NCBI GenBank assembly: GCA_913046125.1
Contig: CAJWRL010000010.1
Span: 1 to 15,922, forward strand
From: an uncultured Gammaproteobacteria bacterium
GTDB taxonomy: Bacteria > Pseudomonadota > Gammaproteobacteria > GCA-002705445 > GCA-002716945
Direction of reading: 5' to 3'
DNA length: 15,922 nt
Part shown: in pieces, positions 8,219-14,839 of the stretch
Numbering within the stretch: the first letter of the stretch is position 1
How the letters are laid out: each line of letters opens with the position of its first letter
The notes under the pieces: model-generated
Database searches by the model: none
What the model saw: only the letters and a program-made list of their open reading frames with translations
What the model was told of the DNA's origin: nothing
Made by a program: the position numbers and the translations under genes

Positions 8219-8224
8219 AATAAT

Positions 8225-8252
8225 TTGATATAGTATAAATTCTTGTTAATAT
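8225..8252 (+). promoter_or_regulatory. Candidate promoter for the desaturase gene
   Basis: TTGATA (8225-8230) and TAATAT (8247-8252) lie 16 nt apart in the 55-nt divergent spacer between mutM and the desaturase. TATAGT at 8250-8255 is an alternative -10 with a 19-nt spacer. The start site would fall near 8259, giving a short leader with GGAA (8264-8267) six bases before the ATG at 8274. Matches are by eye only. Confidence 0.4.
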
Positions 8253-8273
8253 AGTAGCTTACTGGAAACAAAT

Positions 8274-9425
8274 ATGATTGAAATATTCATTAACGGAATT
8301 ATACCACTCACAACACTTGGCTACATAATTTATACCTTAGCAGTGACTCACATCACAATTGTGGCTATTACCCTTTATTTACATAGAGGGGTCTGTCACT
8401 CTGCAATCGATATCCATCCATTGCTCTCACACTTTTTTAGATTTTGGCTGTGGTTAACTACATCTATGCGAACTGCAGATTGGGTTGCAATTCACAGAAA
8501 ACACCATGCTAAGGTAGAAACTGAACATGACCCACACAGTCCTGCTTTTTTTGGTATCAACAAAGTTTTGTTGCAAGGTGCAGACCTCTATCATATGGAA
8601 AAAAACAACAAAGAGACAATTGAAAAATATTCACAAAATTGTCCAACAGATTGGGTAGAAGAAAAAATATATACTGGGAGAAATAACTTAGGAATACTCA
8701 TTTTGTTCATATTAAATATAATTCTATTCGGCACAGTTGGAATCATTATTTGGTCTATTCAAATGATGTGGACACCAATATTTGCAGCAGGTGGAATAAA
8801 TGGCGCAGGTCATTATTGGGGATATAGAAATTACAATACAAATGATGACTCAACAAATATGTCTCCTATTGGAATTATTATCGGAGGCGAAGAATTACAC
8901 AATAATCATCATGCTTACCCAACAGCCGCAAAGTTTTCTCTAAGACCATGGGAGTTTGATATCGGATGGATGTATATAAAAGTATTCGGCTTTCTCGGGC
9001 TTTGTAAAGTTAAACGATTGGCACCGAGACCTATCATACAAAACAAACAAAATACTGACTCTAAGCTTATTACACAATCAATCTTGCAATCCAAGTTAGC
9101 TGTTATTACAGATTTTACACAAAAAGTGTTAAAGCCGATCTATAAAAAAGAAAACTTTAATCTTTCTTTCAAACTTTTAGCTGATCATCCAAATAGGTTA
9201 AGCGAGAATCAAGAAAGCAAAGTCAAAGATCTATTAGCTAAAAATATCAAGCTTAGTACTGTATACAGTCTTAAAAACAAACTTCATGAACTTCTTCACT
9301 CCAGAGAAATTAAACATGACAACTTTATACAAATATTGAACAAATGGTCAGAAGAAGCCAGGAGTCATGGGATTGAAGCGTTAGACGATTTTCTAGTCAG
9401 ACTAAGAAGTTATAAAGTTACTTAA
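8274..9425 (+). CDS. Membrane fatty acid desaturase, DesA/DesC (delta-9) type
   Basis: An integral membrane di-iron desaturase that introduces a cis double bond into fatty acyl chains, probably at delta-9, to tune membrane fluidity. All three histidine boxes are present: HRGVCH (37-42), HRKHH (74-78) and HNNHH (209-213). The N-terminal sequence, THITIVAITLYLHRG and then HFFRFWLWLTTSM, closely resembles what I recall of the Pseudomonas aeruginosa phospholipid desaturase DesA (PA0286). Hydrophobic segments lie around 8-35, 48-63 and 135-165. A soluble tail of about 120 residues follows the last box and ends EARSHGIEALDDFLVRLRSY, a segment I associate with this subfamily. Whether the substrate is acyl-CoA or phospholipid cannot be read from the sequence. 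The end overlaps rpmG by 8 nt, tail to tail. Confidence 0.9.
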   Translation: MIEIFINGIIPLTTLGYIIYTLAVTHITIVAITLYLHRGVCHSAIDIHPLLSHFFRFWLWLTTSMRTADWVAIHRKHHAKVETEHDPHSPAFFGINKVLLQGADLYHMEKNNKETIEKYSQNCPTDWVEEKIYTGRNNLGILILFILNIILFGTVGIIIWSIQMMWTPIFAAGGINGAGHYWGYRNYNTNDDSTNMSPIGIIIGGEELHNNHHAYPTAAKFSLRPWEFDIGWMYIKVFGFLGLCKVKRLAPRPIIQNKQNTDSKLITQSILQSKLAVITDFTQKVLKPIYKKENFNLSFKLLADHPNRLSENQESKVKDLLAKNIKLSTVYSLKNKLHELLHSREIKHDNFIQILNKWSEEARSHGIEALDDFLVRLRSYKVT

Positions 9426-9573
9426 TTTTCTTCTCTGAATAAATCACATACTTTCTAACAACAGGGTCGAATTTCTTGATTTCCATTTTGTCAGGCATGG
9501 TTTTTTTATTCTTTGTTGTAGTGTAAAAGTGTCCTGTCCCTGCAGATGAAACTAGTTTGATTTTCTCTCTCAT
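9418..9573 (-). CDS. rpmG: 50S ribosomal protein L33
   Basis: A 51-codon gene found by reading the minus strand. The protein begins MREKIKLVSSAGTGHFYTTT and later contains KKFDPVVRKYVIYSEKKIK, nearly the E. coli L33 sequence. It has no cysteines, so it is the zinc-free form. It starts at the Arg equivalent to E. coli R6, so it lacks the usual MAKGI lead. The ATG overlaps the rpmB stop by 4 nt (ATGA), which supports this start and coupled translation. The stop lies 8 nt inside the 3' end of the convergent desaturase gene. L33 sits near the E-site of the large subunit. rpmB-rpmG is a standard bacterial pair. Confidence 0.96.
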   Translation of the reverse strand: MREKIKLVSSAGTGHFYTTTKNKKTMPDKMEIKKFDPVVRKYVIYSEKKIK

Positions 9574-9797
9574 TGATCTAATCCATATTTAGTTAAAGCT
9601 GCATCTAAACCTAGTTTGTTTACTATTCTAAGCCCTTTATTCGAGAGAGTTAGTTTGATGAACTTATTTTGTTTCTCAGACCATAGCCTGTGAGAGTGAA
9701 GATTAGGTTCAAATGTGCGTCTAGTTCGGTTCTTGGCATGGGACACATTATTCCCAACCATAACTCTTTTTTTTGTTATTTCGCATATTTTAGACAT
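9570..9797 (-). CDS. rpmB: 50S ribosomal protein L28
   Basis: The protein is 75 aa and begins MSKICEITKKRVMVGNNVSH, followed by NLHSHRLW and a basic C-terminal half, as in E. coli L28 ([20 protein letters not shown], 78 aa). I chose the ATG at 9797; a longer frame from 9842 would add 15 hydrophobic residues foreign to L28 and run through the promoter region. There is only one cysteine, so it is the zinc-free form. It is coupled to rpmG by a 4-nt overlap and divergent from folB. A good promoter candidate with an extended -10 lies at 9815-9842. Confidence 0.96.
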   Translation of the reverse strand: MSKICEITKKRVMVGNNVSHAKNRTRRTFEPNLHSHRLWSEKQNKFIKLTLSNKGLRIVNKLGLDAALTKYGLDQ

Positions 9798-9814
9798 GAT
9801 TTTGTAACTCAGTA

Positions 9815-9842
9815 ATGATATCAGAAACCTAATCAGATACAA
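9815..9842 (-). promoter_or_regulatory. Candidate promoter for rpmB-rpmG
   Basis: Read on the minus strand, TTGTAT (9842-9837) and TATCAT (9820-9815) are 16 nt apart, and the -10 is preceded by TGA, giving an extended TGnTATCAT box. The start site would fall near 9808, about 10 nt before the rpmB ATG, so the leader would be very short. The -35 lies inside the left arm of the inverted repeat at 9837-9857. Confidence 0.45.
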
Positions 9843-9857
9843 TACTGTTTATTGTAT
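9837..9857. repeat. Perfect 21-bp inverted repeat between rpmB and folB (candidate operator)
   Basis: ATACAATA - CTGTT - TATTGTAT has two perfectly complementary 8-bp arms and a 5-nt centre. The left arm contains the proposed -35 of rpmB. The right arm runs into TATAAA (9855-9860), a possible -10 for folB, which starts at 9874. A dyad in this place could bind a dimeric repressor acting on both divergent units. It is AT-only apart from two bases per arm pair and the centre, so it could also be chance. I cannot assign it to a known regulator. Confidence 0.5.
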
Positions 9858-9873
9858 AAATTGAGAGAAAAAT

Positions 9874-10233
9874 ATGGATATTGTGTTTATTAAAGAACTT
9901 TGTATTGAGACTGTTATAGGCATATATGACTGGGAGAGAAAGATAAAACAGTTCGTATGCATTGATCTTGAACTAGGAACAGATATCAGTAATGCATCAA
10001 ATAGTGATGTGATTGATGATACTGTTGACTATAAGGCCGTTTCGAAGACATTGAAATCATTTATTGGAGATAGTGAATTTCAACTAATAGAGGCTCTTGC
10101 TGAGGAGTCAGTTAAGCTGATTTTTGAGAAGTTTAATGTAAATTACATAAAAGGAAGATTTAGCAAACCGGGTGCAGTAACTGGTTCGAAAGAAGTAGGA
10201 GTCATCATTGAGCGATATAGAGACAGTACATAA
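9874..10233 (+). CDS. folB: Dihydroneopterin aldolase
   Basis: FolB cleaves 7,8-dihydroneopterin to 6-hydroxymethyl-dihydropterin and glycolaldehyde in folate synthesis, acting as a soluble oligomer. The 119 aa match the family. Landmarks are GIYDWERK (active-site E21), DDTVDYKAV, QLIEALAE (70-77) and FSKPGAV with K98, then VGVIIERYR. E21 and K98 correspond to the substrate-binding Glu and catalytic Lys of E. coli FolB. The related FolX epimerase has the same fold, but the folK neighbour favours FolB. The 3' end overlaps folK by 26 nt. A TATAAA at 9855-9860 may be the -10, without a strong -35. Confidence 0.95.
   Translation: MDIVFIKELCIETVIGIYDWERKIKQFVCIDLELGTDISNASNSDVIDDTVDYKAVSKTLKSFIGDSEFQLIEALAEESVKLIFEKFNVNYIKGRFSKPGAVTGSKEVGVIIERYRDST
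10197..10201 (+). promoter_or_regulatory. Ribosome binding site fixing the folK TTG start
   Basis: AGGAG lies inside the folB coding region, 6 nt before TTG at 10208. No ATG or GTG lies in frame between this site and the conserved VYVGIGSN of folK, so this site decides the start. It is one of the few clear Shine-Dalgarno sequences in the window. Confidence 0.75.
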
Positions 10234-10714
10234 GGTTTATGTAGGAATTGGTAGCAACATAGAACCAATTGCACATATAAAAAAATGTATAAAATCACTT
10301 AAGGAAAATTTTTCCAATTTGCAACTATCCCCCATATATGAATCGTCATCAATGGGATTTGATGGTCCAAACTTTTATAATTTAGCTGCCTTTTTTGAGA
10401 CAAAGAATGATTTAGTATCACTAAAAGAATTATTGAATGATATTGAAACTCAAAATGGAAGATCGTTAGGAGAAGTTAAGTTTAGTTCACGAACACTAGA
10501 TATAGATATACTCTACTATGACGATATTATTGATGAAGAAAAGAATATTCCAAGAAGTGAGATTATTAAATTCGATTTTGTCTTACGTCCTCTATACGAT
10601 CTGGCTCCAGGGCACATTCACCCTAATACAAGAAAAACTCATAATAAGATGCTTGCTGATAACATCTACCAGAAAATGATAATCAAAAGAATTTCCTTAC
10701 CTCTAACAGTATGA
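10208..10714 (+). CDS. folK: 6-hydroxymethyl-dihydropterin pyrophosphokinase (HPPK)
   Basis: FolK transfers pyrophosphate from ATP to 6-hydroxymethyl-dihydropterin, the product of FolB, making the substrate of dihydropteroate synthase. The 168-aa protein shows VYVGIGSNIEP (10-20), SPIYESSSMGF, GPNFYNLAAFF, the HPPK signature RTLDIDILYYD (95-105) with magnesium ligands D98 and D100, and LRPLYDLAPGHIHP (127-139). It uses a TTG start at 10208, with AGGAG 6 nt upstream inside folB. The 26-nt overlap with folB and 4-nt overlap with the next gene (ATGA) indicate one transcript with coupled translation. Confidence 0.95.
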   Translation: MSDIETVHKVYVGIGSNIEPIAHIKKCIKSLKENFSNLQLSPIYESSSMGFDGPNFYNLAAFFETKNDLVSLKELLNDIETQNGRSLGEVKFSSRTLDIDILYYDDIIDEEKNIPRSEIIKFDFVLRPLYDLAPGHIHPNTRKTHNKMLADNIYQKMIIKRISLPLTV

Positions 10715-11145
10715 ATTTAAAATATATTGTCTCATATCTTGGTCTTGTACCTTTTCTTTATCTAATTTTAGATGGCTATTTCATAGAAATTCTTGACATA
10801 ACTTTTATTTTAGATGTATCAATTTTTATGGCGTGTATTATTTTTACATTTATAGGCGCATATAACTGGGACTTTAAAAATAATAATTTTATTCTTGAAT
10901 TGTATGGTTTCTTACCAAGCTTATTTTCAATGATTATAATTATTCTTACCTTGCTTGATTTCGATAGAGTAATCCTGATAAATGCTATAGTGTTTGCATT
11001 TTTATTGCAGTTGATTGCTGATTTGTTTTTAACTCTTAGAGGACTGTTCCCTACTGAATATTATCTAAGATTACGTATTCCTATAACAGCCACTCTATCC
11101 CTGAGTTTGATAATTTTATCTCGGTTGTACGACTCACATATTTAG
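10711..11145 (+). CDS. DUF3429-like integral membrane protein
   Basis: A 144-aa protein of unknown function, mostly hydrophobic. I count about five membrane segments (near 4-20, 33-50, 66-83, 86-109, 124-141). Segment order and motifs recall the DUF3429 family: a short N-terminal YLGLVPFLYL, FTFIGAYNW (45-53) after the second helix, YGFLPSLFS (65-73), and a late YYLRLRIPIT (117-126) leading into the last helix. No catalytic residues are evident. It overlaps the folK stop by 4 nt (ATGA) and so is probably co-expressed with folB-folK, although a role in folate metabolism does not follow. The last 12 nt overlap the convergent pteridine reductase gene. The family match is from memory. Confidence 0.6.
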   Translation: MNLKYIVSYLGLVPFLYLILDGYFIEILDITFILDVSIFMACIIFTFIGAYNWDFKNNNFILELYGFLPSLFSMIIIILTLLDFDRVILINAIVFAFLLQLIADLFLTLRGLFPTEYYLRLRIPITATLSLSLIILSRLYDSHI

Positions 11146-11868
11146 TCGTCTGCCACCGTCAACATTAATATTCTGACCAGTAATATATGGTGCGCTATTT
11201 AGAAGAAAAAATATCGCTTTAGCTATGTCAAGTGGCTCGCCAGTAGATCTCATTGGTATTTTACTTATAATATCTAGTTTTTTCTTCTTACTTGAATCAC
11301 TCTCAGGCCACATGATAGCTCCAGGAGAAACTCCGTTTACTCTGATATGTGGTGCCAGATCTTTTGCAAGAGATCTTGTAAGTGCAAGCAAACCAGCTTT
11401 GCTAATGTTGTAAATAATATGATCTTTAAGTGGTGGTTCCACATGAATATCGATAATGTTGATAATAGCCCCTTTTCTTTTCTTTAATTCTTTAAACAAA
11501 TGTTTCGATAAAAATAATGGCGCTTTTATATTTGTATCAATAGTATCAAGCCATACTTTCTCTGAGACATCGTTAATTCTAGTTGGATAAAATTTAGATG
11601 CATTATTTATAAGATAATCTATTCGGCCAAATATTTTTAAAATGTCATCCACAACTTTCTTGTAATTCAAGTTAGATTTGAACTCTACTCTATATATCTC
11701 ACAAGATTTTTCTCGTTTAGAATTCAATGATTTTCTCAGTGCTCTTGCTGCACTTGCAGACCTACTATAAGTTATCAAAATATTCATCCCCTTTGAATGG
11801 AGATAGTTTGCTGTTTCCGCGCCTATTCTTCTCGCTCCACCAGTAATTAATACGACTTTATTCATCAT
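11134..11868 (-). CDS. folM: Pteridine reductase-like short-chain dehydrogenase (FolM/PTR1 type)
   Basis: A 244-aa cytoplasmic SDR. The Rossmann motif is TGGARRIG (9-16), the TGxxxRxG form typical of pteridine reductases. NNAS (88-91) and the YxxxK pair Y153/K157 are present. The usual SDR serine is absent; instead D140 lies 13 residues before the tyrosine, matching the D181/Y194 spacing of Leishmania PTR1. NIIDIHVEPPL and SPGAIMWPE are also typical of PTR1/FolM proteins. FolM reduces dihydromonapterin or dihydrofolate with NADPH. Its position tail to tail with folB-folK supports a pterin role; whether it supplies tetrahydrofolate or tetrahydromonapterin cannot be told. Two ATGs in a row (11868, 11865) leave the exact start open. 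It is divergent from the midA-like gene. Confidence 0.85.
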   Translation of the reverse strand: MMNKVVLITGGARRIGAETANYLHSKGMNILITYSRSASAARALRKSLNSKREKSCEIYRVEFKSNLNYKKVVDDILKIFGRIDYLINNASKFYPTRINDVSEKVWLDTIDTNIKAPLFLSKHLFKELKKRKGAIINIIDIHVEPPLKDHIIYNISKAGLLALTRSLAKDLAPHIRVNGVSPGAIMWPESDSSKKKKLDIISKIPMRSTGEPLDIAKAIFFLLNSAPYITGQNINVDGGRRLNM

Positions 11869-11909
11869 TAATATATAATTACATAATCTAAAATTAATTT
11901 ATACTGGTT

Positions 11910-13019
11910 GTGAAGCGATTATTGGAGAGCCTAGATTTGTTGAGAGAGAAACTAAAATTAAGAATAAAGGAAGATAAAAATATAAGTTTCTCAGAATATA
12001 TGGAAATAATCCTCTTTGATAAAGATTATGGTCTTTATGAAAAAGAACCCGTATTAGGCAAAGAAGGTCACTTTATAACATCCCCATTAGTTTCAAAACA
12101 TTTTTCTCATTGCATCGCAAAAAATTATATCAGAGTTTCTAATGACGAAAAGATAAATTATGTTTTAGAGTTTGGTGCTGGTAATGCTGAACTTGCAAGA
12201 GATTTGATTCTATATTTGAAAAAGAAAAAGTGCCTACCAAAAAGATATTATTTCCTAGAGAAGTCATCCAAGTTAACAAAAATACAAAAGAAAGTGGTAA
12301 ATGCTCTTGAACTAGGAGAATCTGTTGATTTTATTTGGATTAATAAATATGAAGACTTACCGAGTGAAGCATTTATTATAACTAATGAATTATTCGACTG
12401 TATTCCAACTGAAATTATTAAACATGAAAATAATTCATTTCATAAAGCTTATGTAAATGATGAATTTAAAATATCATGGCAGGAATATGACCTGTTCTCA
12501 GAGATACAAGCTAAATACCTGTCGCTACCCAGTGAACTAATAGATAATTACTTGTTTGAGTTTAGTCCGGCACAATATGACTTAATCAGTAATATTAATA
12601 GATACATTGACAAGGCTTATCTTCTAATTTTTGACTACGGTTATTCTGCAAATGAGCTGTATATCAATGATAGGATGAACGGGACTATAGCATGTATTAA
12701 AAATCATTTATCCGACTTTAATCCACTCGAGGATATTGGTGAGAAGGACGTAAGCTCCTTTGTAAATTTTTCATACCTTAGAAACATTTTAGAACATAAC
12801 AAGTGGTCTCCTTATGCTTTTATGAGTCAAGCTAATTACTTACTAAGTTATGATATTCTGAATGATATTGACATAGAAAATATAGGCGAATTAGCATCAA
12901 TTAAAAAATTAATTATGCCAAATCTGATGGGTGAAATATTTAAAGTATTAATTGCTGGAAAGAATATGAAAAATAACTCTAATAAGAAATTTATTAAAAA
13001 TGACATAATGAAATTGTAA
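11910..13019 (+). CDS. MidA/NDUFAF7-family SAM-dependent methyltransferase (DUF185)
   Basis: A COG1565-type class I methyltransferase. Family landmarks are ISFSEYMEIILFDKDYGLY (25-43), GKEGHFITSPLVSKHF (50-65), the SAM-binding loop VLEFGAGNAELARDL (85-99) and TNELFDCIPTEII (158-170). The eukaryotic member NDUFAF7 methylates an arginine of a complex I subunit; bacterial substrates are mostly unknown, so I give no gene symbol. The listed start is GTG at 11910, giving 369 aa. TTG at 11937 is an alternative, with GGAGAG at 11924-11929 seven bases upstream. TATACT (11900-11905) with TTACAT (11879-11884) could be a promoter starting near 11912, which would make the GTG start leaderless and favours the later one. 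The stop shares one base with uppP. Confidence 0.85.
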   Translation: MKRLLESLDLLREKLKLRIKEDKNISFSEYMEIILFDKDYGLYEKEPVLGKEGHFITSPLVSKHFSHCIAKNYIRVSNDEKINYVLEFGAGNAELARDLILYLKKKKCLPKRYYFLEKSSKLTKIQKKVVNALELGESVDFIWINKYEDLPSEAFIITNELFDCIPTEIIKHENNSFHKAYVNDEFKISWQEYDLFSEIQAKYLSLPSELIDNYLFEFSPAQYDLISNINRYIDKAYLLIFDYGYSANELYINDRMNGTIACIKNHLSDFNPLEDIGEKDVSSFVNFSYLRNILEHNKWSPYAFMSQANYLLSYDILNDIDIENIGELASIKKLIMPNLMGEIFKVLIAGKNMKNNSNKKFIKNDIMKL

Positions 13020-13783
13020 TGGAAATAATAAATATATTTATATTATCCTTTATTCAGGGTGTGACAGAGTTTTTACCAATATCAAGTAGCGCACATCTAG
13101 TATTATTATCTGAACTTAGTAATTTTCCTGATCAAGGACTAGGCTTTGATATTGCATTGCATACTGGGTCTTTACTGGCGATATTGATCTATTTCAAGGA
13201 TGAAATAAAAAAGATTTTTGCTATGACTGATGATGGTAGACACTATTTGAAGTTGATGATATTTGCCTCAATACCTTTACCAATTATTGGAATAATATTC
13301 ATTGATTATGTTTCTCTCTATATGAGAAATATTCAACCGATTGCAATTATGACCATAACATTCGCACTAGCCTTATATTTTACAGATAAAAATCGAAAAG
13401 AGAGCAAAAAAATAATTAACTGCTCATACAGTCTCATGTTTTTTATTGGTCTAATGCAGGCCCTTGCAATAATGCCTGGTGTATCTAGAGCAGGAGTTGT
13501 TATCACCGCAGCATTGCTAGTTGGTTTCACAAGAAAAGATTCTATTAGAATATCTTTTCTTTTGTCAATACCTGCTATTTTTATGGCATCAACCTACCAA
13601 ACTGTACAGTTTCTGAGTGCAGATGAGGTTATCATAATTAAAGATTACATCTTAGGGTTTTTACTTTCGTTTGTATTCTCCTATTTAACTATTAGACTAT
13701 TTATTTCAACAATTAATAAAGTGACTTTTTCTCCATATATAATATATAGAATTGTCTTAGGAACTATCTTACTGATTATCTAA
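13019..13783 (+). CDS. uppP: Undecaprenyl-diphosphatase
   Basis: UppP (BacA) is the inner-membrane phosphatase that regenerates undecaprenyl phosphate, the lipid carrier for peptidoglycan and O-antigen units. The 254-aa polytopic protein contains the two family signatures: QGVTEFLPISSSAHL (13-27) with the catalytic Glu region, and PGVSRAG (153-159) with R157, followed by ITAALLVGFTRKDSIRISFLL. Length is slightly below E. coli (273 aa). The ATG overlaps the preceding methyltransferase stop in a TAATG, implying coupled translation. The 3' end overlaps the convergent cca gene by 15 nt. Confidence 0.96.
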   Translation: MEIINIFILSFIQGVTEFLPISSSAHLVLLSELSNFPDQGLGFDIALHTGSLLAILIYFKDEIKKIFAMTDDGRHYLKLMIFASIPLPIIGIIFIDYVSLYMRNIQPIAIMTITFALALYFTDKNRKESKKIINCSYSLMFFIGLMQALAIMPGVSRAGVVITAALLVGFTRKDSIRISFLLSIPAIFMASTYQTVQFLSADEVIIIKDYILGFLLSFVFSYLTIRLFISTINKVTFSPYIIYRIVLGTILLII

Positions 13784-14839
13784 ATACTCTCTAATGTGAT
13801 CCTGTGCAAGTATTCTATGGGAATGTTCAATAACTTTTTTAATCTCATTATTTGGCTTTTTACGGTCCTCTTTTTCTAATCTGAATTGATTTAATTTTTC
13901 TATGAATGATTGAAAAAAGTAAACCTTACCCTTATTTCTATCGTTGGTGTACACTTCAAAGAAATTTTTAAGTCTATCTTTTTTTCTTATGTCGAGTTTT
14001 TTTACAATATCAATAAGCTGCTCATAGCTATCCTTTACTGGCTCATATTCTTCTATACTAGCTTTAGATTGATTTAGTAAATTTGCAAGATCTTTGTATT
14101 CATTTGGTATTTTTAGCTTTATACAAAATTCATCAATATTAGATACCTCTTCATGAATAAAACATGAAATCATATGTAGTTTGTTGCTCATATTTGGAGA
14201 TAAACGAATCCCATCACTTTTTTTTGAATCGATATGAAGAACATTATCAGCGCCTAGGTGAGTGAGCTCTTTTCTAAACAACCATGGATTATCAGATTTA
14301 AACATTTCTAGCCAAACTCTCTCGCCTGTTAAATGATCTAACTCAGAACTCTCTATTATTTCTGAAACTTTATCAAGAGTCTCTGGTACTATTTCAAAGT
14401 CATCGAATCTCACCTTAAATCTTGCTAATCTTAAAACTCTGAGGGGGTCCTCTGAAAATGCATCAGATACGTGTCTTAATTTTTTATTTTCAATGTCCTT
14501 TTGTCCATCAAATGGGTCTATAAGGGTTCCATGTTCATCCTCCGCTATCGCGTTAATGGTAAGGTCCCTTCTCTCCAAATCTTGTTCTAAAGTAACATTC
14601 GAATCAGTATCGAACTCAAAACCTGAATAACCATGTCCAGATTTTCTCTCTGTCCTTGCAAGTGCATATTCCTCTCCAGTTTGAGGATGAATAAAAACCG
14701 GAAAATCTTTTCCAACTTGTCTAAAGCCTCTAGATTTCATTTCCTGAGGTGATGAACCTACAACAACCCAATCTCTTTCCTTAGGTTGAAAACCAAGTAA
14801 TCTATCACGAATTGCACCACCTACTAGGTAAGTCTTCAT
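13769..14839 (-). CDS. cca: CCA-adding tRNA nucleotidyltransferase, HD motif degenerate
   Basis: Cca builds or repairs the 3' CCA end of tRNAs without a template. The first 180 residues closely follow E. coli Cca: YLVGGAIRDRLLG (4-16), ERDWVVVGSSPQEM (21-34, with acidic E21/D23 where E. coli has D21/D23), PVFIHPQTGEEYALARTERKSG, RRDLTINAIA (90-99), DPFDGQKDI and EDPLRVLRLARF. The C-terminal part is divergent and short: 356 aa in all, against 412. The E. coli HD phosphohydrolase segment CHDLGK appears to correspond to FIHEE (227-231), followed by the still recognisable LKIPNEYKDLANLL (242-255). The HD phosphatase and phosphodiesterase activity is therefore probably lost while the transferase remains. 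It shares one base with the upstream gene (TAATG). Confidence 0.93.
   Translation of the reverse strand: MKTYLVGGAIRDRLLGFQPKERDWVVVGSSPQEMKSRGFRQVGKDFPVFIHPQTGEEYALARTERKSGHGYSGFEFDTDSNVTLEQDLERRDLTINAIAEDEHGTLIDPFDGQKDIENKKLRHVSDAFSEDPLRVLRLARFKVRFDDFEIVPETLDKVSEIIESSELDHLTGERVWLEMFKSDNPWLFRKELTHLGADNVLHIDSKKSDGIRLSPNMSNKLHMISCFIHEEVSNIDEFCIKLKIPNEYKDLANLLNQSKASIEEYEPVKDSYEQLIDIVKKLDIRKKDRLKNFFEVYTNDRNKGKVYFFQSFIEKLNQFRLEKEDRKKPNNEIKKVIEHSHRILAQDHIREYLDNQ

Noticed and set aside
9798..9842. Longer L28 starting at 9842
   Set aside because: The extra 15 residues are hydrophobic and unlike L28, and the segment contains the likely promoter.
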